From NCBI GenBank assembly GCA_965229565.1, contig OZ245888.1, positions 930,001-994,000 of the forward strand: a stretch of 64,000 bases of DNA, in the 5' to 3' direction. The notes below the pieces were generated by a model. It was not told the origin of the DNA. It did no database searches and was given only the letters and a program-made list of their open reading frames with translations. The translations under genes were made by a program, and so were the position numbers. This DNA comes from JANQNX01 sp040217095. GTDB lineage: Bacteria; Pseudomonadota; Gammaproteobacteria; Eutrophobiales; Eutrophobiaceae. Below, piece by piece: positions 62,020 to 64,000 of this stretch (within the stretch, counting starts at the first letter, position 1; every line of letters starts with the position of its first letter).

Positions 62020-64000
62020 GTGATACTGGGGAACCGTCATTTAGTAGAAAAATGTTGGCATGTGATTTTGCCGCTGACATTATTTTTTATAGCCCAGTTT
62101 TCTATCCCTTCTGCTCATGCCGATGATTTCGGTATTGTTACCAGCGAAAACAGTGTTACGGTCAAACAAAATCAATTCTCCAGTCCACTTAACCTGACAG
62201 TTAAACGCGATGATTTCGATGGGCCGGTCGAAATTGATGTTGATGTCAAAGGCGGTGGACGCGATGTACAGGCCTATGTATCAGATCGCGAGAAAATTCA
62301 GGAGGGTAGTGCCGAAAGTCGTGATGTCAGCATTTATGTTGGTACAGGACGAGATGTTGAGAATGGCAGCTACGAAGTCACTGTTACTGCGACTGGTACA
62401 GTCAATGGTGAACCCCGCACCCGTGTCGCGACATTCATCATCAATGTGCAGCGCGAAGGAGATACGTTTGAAATTGGCGTCAATCCAAACACGATAACTA
62501 TTCCGCAAGGTGGAACCGGAAGCACCAAAGTAGAGGTCAAGGAATCAGGCAGTTTTAGTGAACGTGTCTATTTAGAAGTTCGTCAACGAACGAGCCAGGA
62601 TTTTAGTTTTAGTTTTTCCGGTGCCAATGCCGGCGAATATGCTGCAGCAAATCATTCCGATGTCATGATCGGTTCACAACACTGGATTACTCAACCCGAT
62701 GCTAATGGTCAAAGTCAGTCCACATTAAACATTAAAGTCGCGCCAGATGTGCCGCCCGGTGAATATACCTTTGAAGTGCATGGTCGGCGCGATCAAAAGC
62801 AAACAGTTGATACAGTTGTGAGTGGTACGCGTGAAACCAAAGCGGTTGAGATAGACAAGATTTCAAAGCGCCGTGCCGTTTTTACTGTCGTGGTCACAGC
62901 AGATCCTGATTACATTAGTCTGATAGAGCCTACGGAATTTGATATAGAACCGGGTGTTTACGAAATGTTGACACCGCCCAGTTCCCGGTTCTACCTGAAC
63001 CAAATGTATATTTCGGCAACGCGAGACAGGAACCTGATCAAAACCAGTGTTCAACTGGAAAACCCTGCGGCCGGCATAGCTGTTTCCATGATGCGCAATA
63101 AAAATATTAATGGTGTCAAAATTCATTATTTGCGTGTTGATGTAAGCGATGAAGCAAAGCCGGGCACTTATTATGCAAACGTCACCGCGACGGCAACCGG
63201 TACGAATAATAAATCAAGCTCGAAGTCGGTGCGTATAGAAATTATTGTGCCGGATAATAATAAAAACGAAGACACAAAAATATCAATTAGCAAAGAACCT
63301 GACCCCGTCAAGATAAACTGTGTCGGCAATAGTTGCCCAAGTGAACCGATTGACGCGAACTGTTTAGGTAACAATTGCGCACCAACAACAATTCTTAATT
63401 GCTCTGGTAGTCTTTGCCCGCAATCAATGGACATTTTATGTCCTTCCGGTAATTGCCCAACGGTAATTGATTTAAATTGCGATGAAATCAATTGTGACTT
63501 GAATGGCATGACTTTTTTCTGTGGTGAAGGCGGGTGTGCTGCACAACCGGGCGGTAATTTTATTGGTAACCTGAATGAAATTTTCCCCTCCAACCTGAAT
63601 GTCAATTGTGTGGGGCAGGGTTGTGCAGAAGGGGAAGATATTCTTGGTCTTTGTTACGGCAGTGAATGTCCCAACTCAATAAATCTTAATTGTTCGGGCG
63701 GCGGTTGTACCAACACACTGGAATTGAATTGTTCAGGTACCGCATGTCCCCAGGACTTCACCTATGACTGCGTGGGTGGTTTTTGTTCTTCACAATTGCA
63801 ATTCGATTGTGATGGATCGATTTGTGATCAACTGGATAGTTTTCCCGATTCGCGTCCATATTTAACCGGTGCGGCGCCATCAGGCGGCGGTCTCTTTGTT
63901 GATGGTTTTGAGTCAGGCAACTTGTCTACCTGGAGCACACCCGGCTCCGGAACTGGCTCTGGAACTAATAATGCTGGTAGTCAACCCGGTAATATACAAA
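62020..64000 (+). CDS. Secreted Ig-like and Cys-repeat protein, 3' end outside window
   Basis: One frame is open from GTG 62020 (AGGA 6-10 bases before) to the window edge: 660 codons and no stop. A signal peptide (cleavage after PSAHA, residue 34) leads to a secreted part. Residues about 35-420 contain three repeats of roughly 110-130 residues with Ig-like strand patterns (NSVTVKQNQF, NTITIPQGGTG, DVPPGEYTFEV, EAKPGTYYANVTATATG), resembling COG1470-type surface domains. Residues 434-602 hold twelve CX4C repeats. DGFESGNLSTWS (628-639) then introduces a Gly/Ser-rich tail. No family covers the whole protein to my knowledge. It is probably cell-surface or extracellular. Confidence 0.8.
   Translation, partial: MILGNRHLVEKCWHVILPLTLFFIAQFSIPSAHADDFGIVTSENSVTVKQNQFSSPLNLTVKRDDFDGPVEIDVDVKGGGRDVQAYVSDREKIQEGSAESRDVSIYVGTGRDVENGSYEVTVTATGTVNGEPRTRVATFIINVQREGDTFEIGVNPNTITIPQGGTGSTKVEVKESGSFSERVYLEVRQRTSQDFSFSFSGANAGEYAAANHSDVMIGSQHWITQPDANGQSQSTLNIKVAPDVPPGEYTFEVHGRRDQKQTVDTVVSGTRETKAVEIDKISKRRAVFTVVVTADPDYISLIEPTEFDIEPGVYEMLTPPSSRFYLNQMYISATRDRNLIKTSVQLENPAAGIAVSMMRNKNINGVKIHYLRVDVSDEAKPGTYYANVTATATGTNNKSSSKSVRIEIIVPDNNKNEDTKISISKEPDPVKINCVGNSCPSEPIDANCLGNNCAPTTILNCSGSLCPQSMDILCPSGNCPTVIDLNCDEINCDLNGMTFFCGEGGCAAQPGGNFIGNLNEIFPSNLNVNCVGQGCAEGEDILGLCYGSECPNSINLNCSGGGCTNTLELNCSGTACPQDFTYDCVGGFCSSQLQFDCDGSICDQLDSFPDSRPYLTGAAPSGGGLFVDGFESGNLSTWSTPGSGTGSGTNNAGSQPGNIQ
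63319..63825 (+). repeat. Twelve CX4C repeats in the terminal secreted protein
   Basis: Residues 434-602 consist of units of 13-15 residues, apart from one longer unit, of the form (N/D/L/F)C-x-G-x-x-C followed by a short alternating hydrophobic strand. Examples are NCLGNNC, NCSGSLC, NCVGQGC, NCSGGGC and NCSGTAC; in all, twelve CX4C pairs, 24 cysteines. The regular spacing suggests a coiled beta structure with one disulfide per turn. The repeat is visible at the protein level rather than as identical DNA, so it is old. Confidence 0.75.

Noticed and set aside
63171..63605. Minus-strand ORF opposite the Cys-repeat region
   Set aside because: It lies opposite the long secreted-protein frame, has no domain features, and its reading depends on the repeat composition; the plus frame is the real gene.

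Overview
The window reads as the chromosome of a gammaproteobacterium. Supporting blocks are purM facing DUF2066-perM-hda, split glyQ/glyS, ntrB-ntrC, rlmD beside cysM, SpeA-type arginine decarboxylase and gmhB-plsC. Some traits are shared with betaproteobacteria or sulfur-oxidiser-like lineages: the ilvB-ilvH-ilvC-psd-pssA-leuA order, tandem DUF4124 proteins and a eukaryote-like type II glutamine synthetase. I cannot name the genus. No rRNA, tRNA, CRISPR array, transposase or prophage was seen, and no gap between genes exceeds about 300 bp.

Layout. 1-5190: surface polysaccharide genes (two glycosyltransferases, a membrane GT-C type transferase, UDP-xylose synthase), then suhB. 5258-14007: housekeeping (trmJ, purM, DUF2066, perM, hda, wrbA, arsC, yihY) and a large uncharacterised PilZ-like protein. 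14290-16280: acylphosphatase with an abnormal start, and proS. 16530-23149: branched-chain amino acid genes ilvBHC, a psd-like gene lacking its catalytic residues, pssA, a candidate Leu leader peptide and leuA. 23154-31796: udg, rimI, cysM, two intergenic palindromic or cassette-like insertions, an exonuclease, rlmD and a tightly overlapping unit (peptide-binding lipoprotein, L,D-transpeptidase, truncated haemoglobin, zinc alcohol dehydrogenase). 31793-35203: small secreted proteins and an A+T-rich sulfotransferase/methyltransferase patch.

35213-41628 is a nitrogen-control region. It holds glnII with a terminator, a candidate sigma-54 promoter and two NtrC-like sites 32 bp apart, then a Ser/Thr kinase, two DUF4124 proteins and ntrBC. 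41747-48135 holds hemB, a fatty-acid-hydroxylase family protein, a tiny lipoprotein, plsC, gmhB, glyS and glyQ. 48246-51493 is a signalling module (unknown protein, HPt protein, REC-PAS-GGDEF-EAL protein). 51495-55907 is a Gld-like ABC exporter operon. 56044-61884 holds an NADP-linked dehydrogenase, speA, an M20 peptidase, two lipoproteins (one a cytochrome c) and a gamma carbonic anhydrase.

From 62020 to the right edge runs one uninterrupted frame of 660 codons. It encodes a secreted protein with Ig-like domains followed by twelve CX4C repeats, and it continues beyond the window. This gene, the catalytically dead Psd homologue, the inverted-repeat-flanked small ORF after cysM and the leuA leader are the items most worth a second look.
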